Assembly: GCA_028275265.1 (NCBI GenBank)
Contig: JAPWUZ010000154.1
Location: 1-6,458, forward strand
Source: Armatimonadota bacterium
Lineage (GTDB): Bacteria > Armatimonadota > HRBIN16
Direction of reading: 5' to 3'
DNA length: 6,458 nt
The first letter of the stretch is position 1; every line of letters begins with the position of its first letter. Under the pieces are notes generated by a model. It had not been told where the DNA came from. It saw only the letters and a list, made by a program, of their open reading frames with translations, and made no database searches. Positions 5,791-6,458 of the stretch are shown here, in pieces. The position numbers and the translations under genes are program-made.

Positions 5791-5799
5791 ACACACCGG
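5778..5799. promoter_or_regulatory. Dyad across the -10 box, possible operator
   Basis: CCGGTG (5778-5783) and CACCGG (5794-5799) form a perfect inverted repeat with 6-base arms and a 10-base spacer holding the whole -10 box. The centre-to-centre spacing of about 16 bases suits a dimeric repressor on one face of the helix. The site also lies upstream of the divergent dehydrogenase gene, so it could affect both. No regulator gene is in the window. Confidence 0.4.
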
Positions 5800-5829
5800 T
5801 AATCTTTTCTGCGAAAGAGGAAGGAAGGT

Positions 5830-6458
5830 ATGAGACTCGTCAGGTTTCTGGGCGTACCCCTGCTAGCGGGGGTACTGGCGGCGGCGGTCGCCGCGCAAAC
5901 ATTACCCATCACCGATTTCGAGACGTCCCCCGCGCCGTCCTCAAACGGTTCAGTGATGTTCCGCCAGCCCAGGCTTCTCCGGATCCACCGGTAGCTTCGT
6001 GGACGGCACAGTCAACACCTCGCAAGTTGTCACCGACCGAGCGTTCAGCGGCACCAAGTCGCTGAGGGTGAACTGGAAGTTCCTTCCCGACAAGCCGGGG
6101 GCGTGGCTGCGATTGACCACCTACAACACGGCGAACCTGCCGAACCCCGCTCTCGACTTCGCGCACGCGCTCCGCTTCAAGATTTACATAGCGAGCGGAA
6201 CGCCGGACGTGTACGTCACGCTGGGTGTGCGCGAGACCAACACCACCGCGCCCATTGGTGGGAACGGTGGAGCGAGCGGCGGCATCGAGTGGATTGGCGC
6301 CACGAGCGTAGACCCGGGCTATGTGCGCCCCGTCGGCAAGCTGATTACCGCCAAAGACCGGTGGGTGGAGGTGGTATTCAACATCCCGGTGGAACCGGTG
6401 CTGCCCTTTGCCGGTAGCACGGCGAACGGTGTGCTGGACGTGCCTCGCGGTACTCTGG
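5830..6458 (+). pseudogene. Secreted beta-rich protein, frameshifted, runs off right edge
   Basis: An ATG at 5830 with a purine-rich ribosome binding site starts a protein with a signal peptide: MRLVRFL, a hydrophobic core, and cleavage near AVAAQ (about residue 22). The first frame reaches a TAG at 5992-5994 after 54 codons. Its last sensible residues, VMFRQP (ending at 5970), continue in the plus-one frame from 5972 as GFSGSTGSFVDGTVN. That frame stays open to the window edge for 162 more codons. The downstream part is clearly coding: beta-rich, with WLRLTTYNTANLPNPALDF, ALRFKIYIASGTPDVYVTLG and VRETN. It looks like a jelly-roll or carbohydrate-binding-type domain of a surface protein. I cannot name the family, and the C-terminus is missing. 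One extra base around 5970-5974 explains everything: CCCAGGCTTC would read CCC AGC TTC or CCC GGC TTC with one base fewer. A true inactivating mutation, a sequencing error and programmed frameshifting are all possible. Confidence 0.8.

Noticed and set aside
5382..6065. 227-codon plus-strand frame spanning the dehydrogenase and the start of the last gene
   Set aside because: It is antisense to a clear SDR, crosses the promoter region and ends inside another coding frame. It carries no domain signal.

Overview
This GC-rich bacterial window (about 60% G+C by eye) holds seven genes or gene parts. Two encode secreted proteins, one with a clear PEP-CTERM sorting tail. Dispersed TTCGCT..CGCTCAG..TGACA repeats fill two of the intergenic gaps. 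The PEP-CTERM tail, the repeats and the style of the last secreted protein fit a free-living environmental lineage. Armatimonadota is my best guess, but it is a low-confidence inference from protein style; nothing here proves the phylum.

Layout. An unrecognised gene runs off the left edge on the minus strand (start codon at 231). Diverging from it is a plus-strand run: a YwiC-family membrane protein (321-1076), thioredoxin (1134-1454) and a DUF1015 protein (1459-2715). Thioredoxin has its own sigma70-type promoter, whose -35 box overlaps the ywiC stop codon. DUF1015 begins 4 bases after the thioredoxin stop and is probably translationally coupled to it. A gap with repeats and an A/T tract follows, ending in an almost perfect sigma54 (RpoN) promoter. 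That promoter directly precedes a small secreted PEP-CTERM protein (2966-3628), which is closed by a strong intrinsic terminator.

The next gap (3689-4082) holds palindromic repeats and then a structured stretch with a long terminator-like hairpin and an overlapping alternative hairpin. It leads into an unrecognised 249-residue protein with an HELAH motif (4083-4832). A convergent hairpin separates that gene from a minus-strand short-chain dehydrogenase closely resembling sorbitol-6-phosphate dehydrogenase SrlD (4893-5681). Diverging from the dehydrogenase, an extended -10 promoter with a dyad across its -10 box drives a secreted protein that runs off the right edge. Its reading frame is broken by one base near 5971.

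How the parts relate. Trx and DUF1015 form a likely operon. The sigma54 promoter agrees with what is known of PEP-CTERM/exosortase systems, where a sigma54-dependent PrsK/PrsR circuit has been described. I do not see a complete undescribed system here. The points most worth checking are the sigma54-PEP-CTERM link, the structured leader of the HELAH protein, and the frameshift in the last gene.
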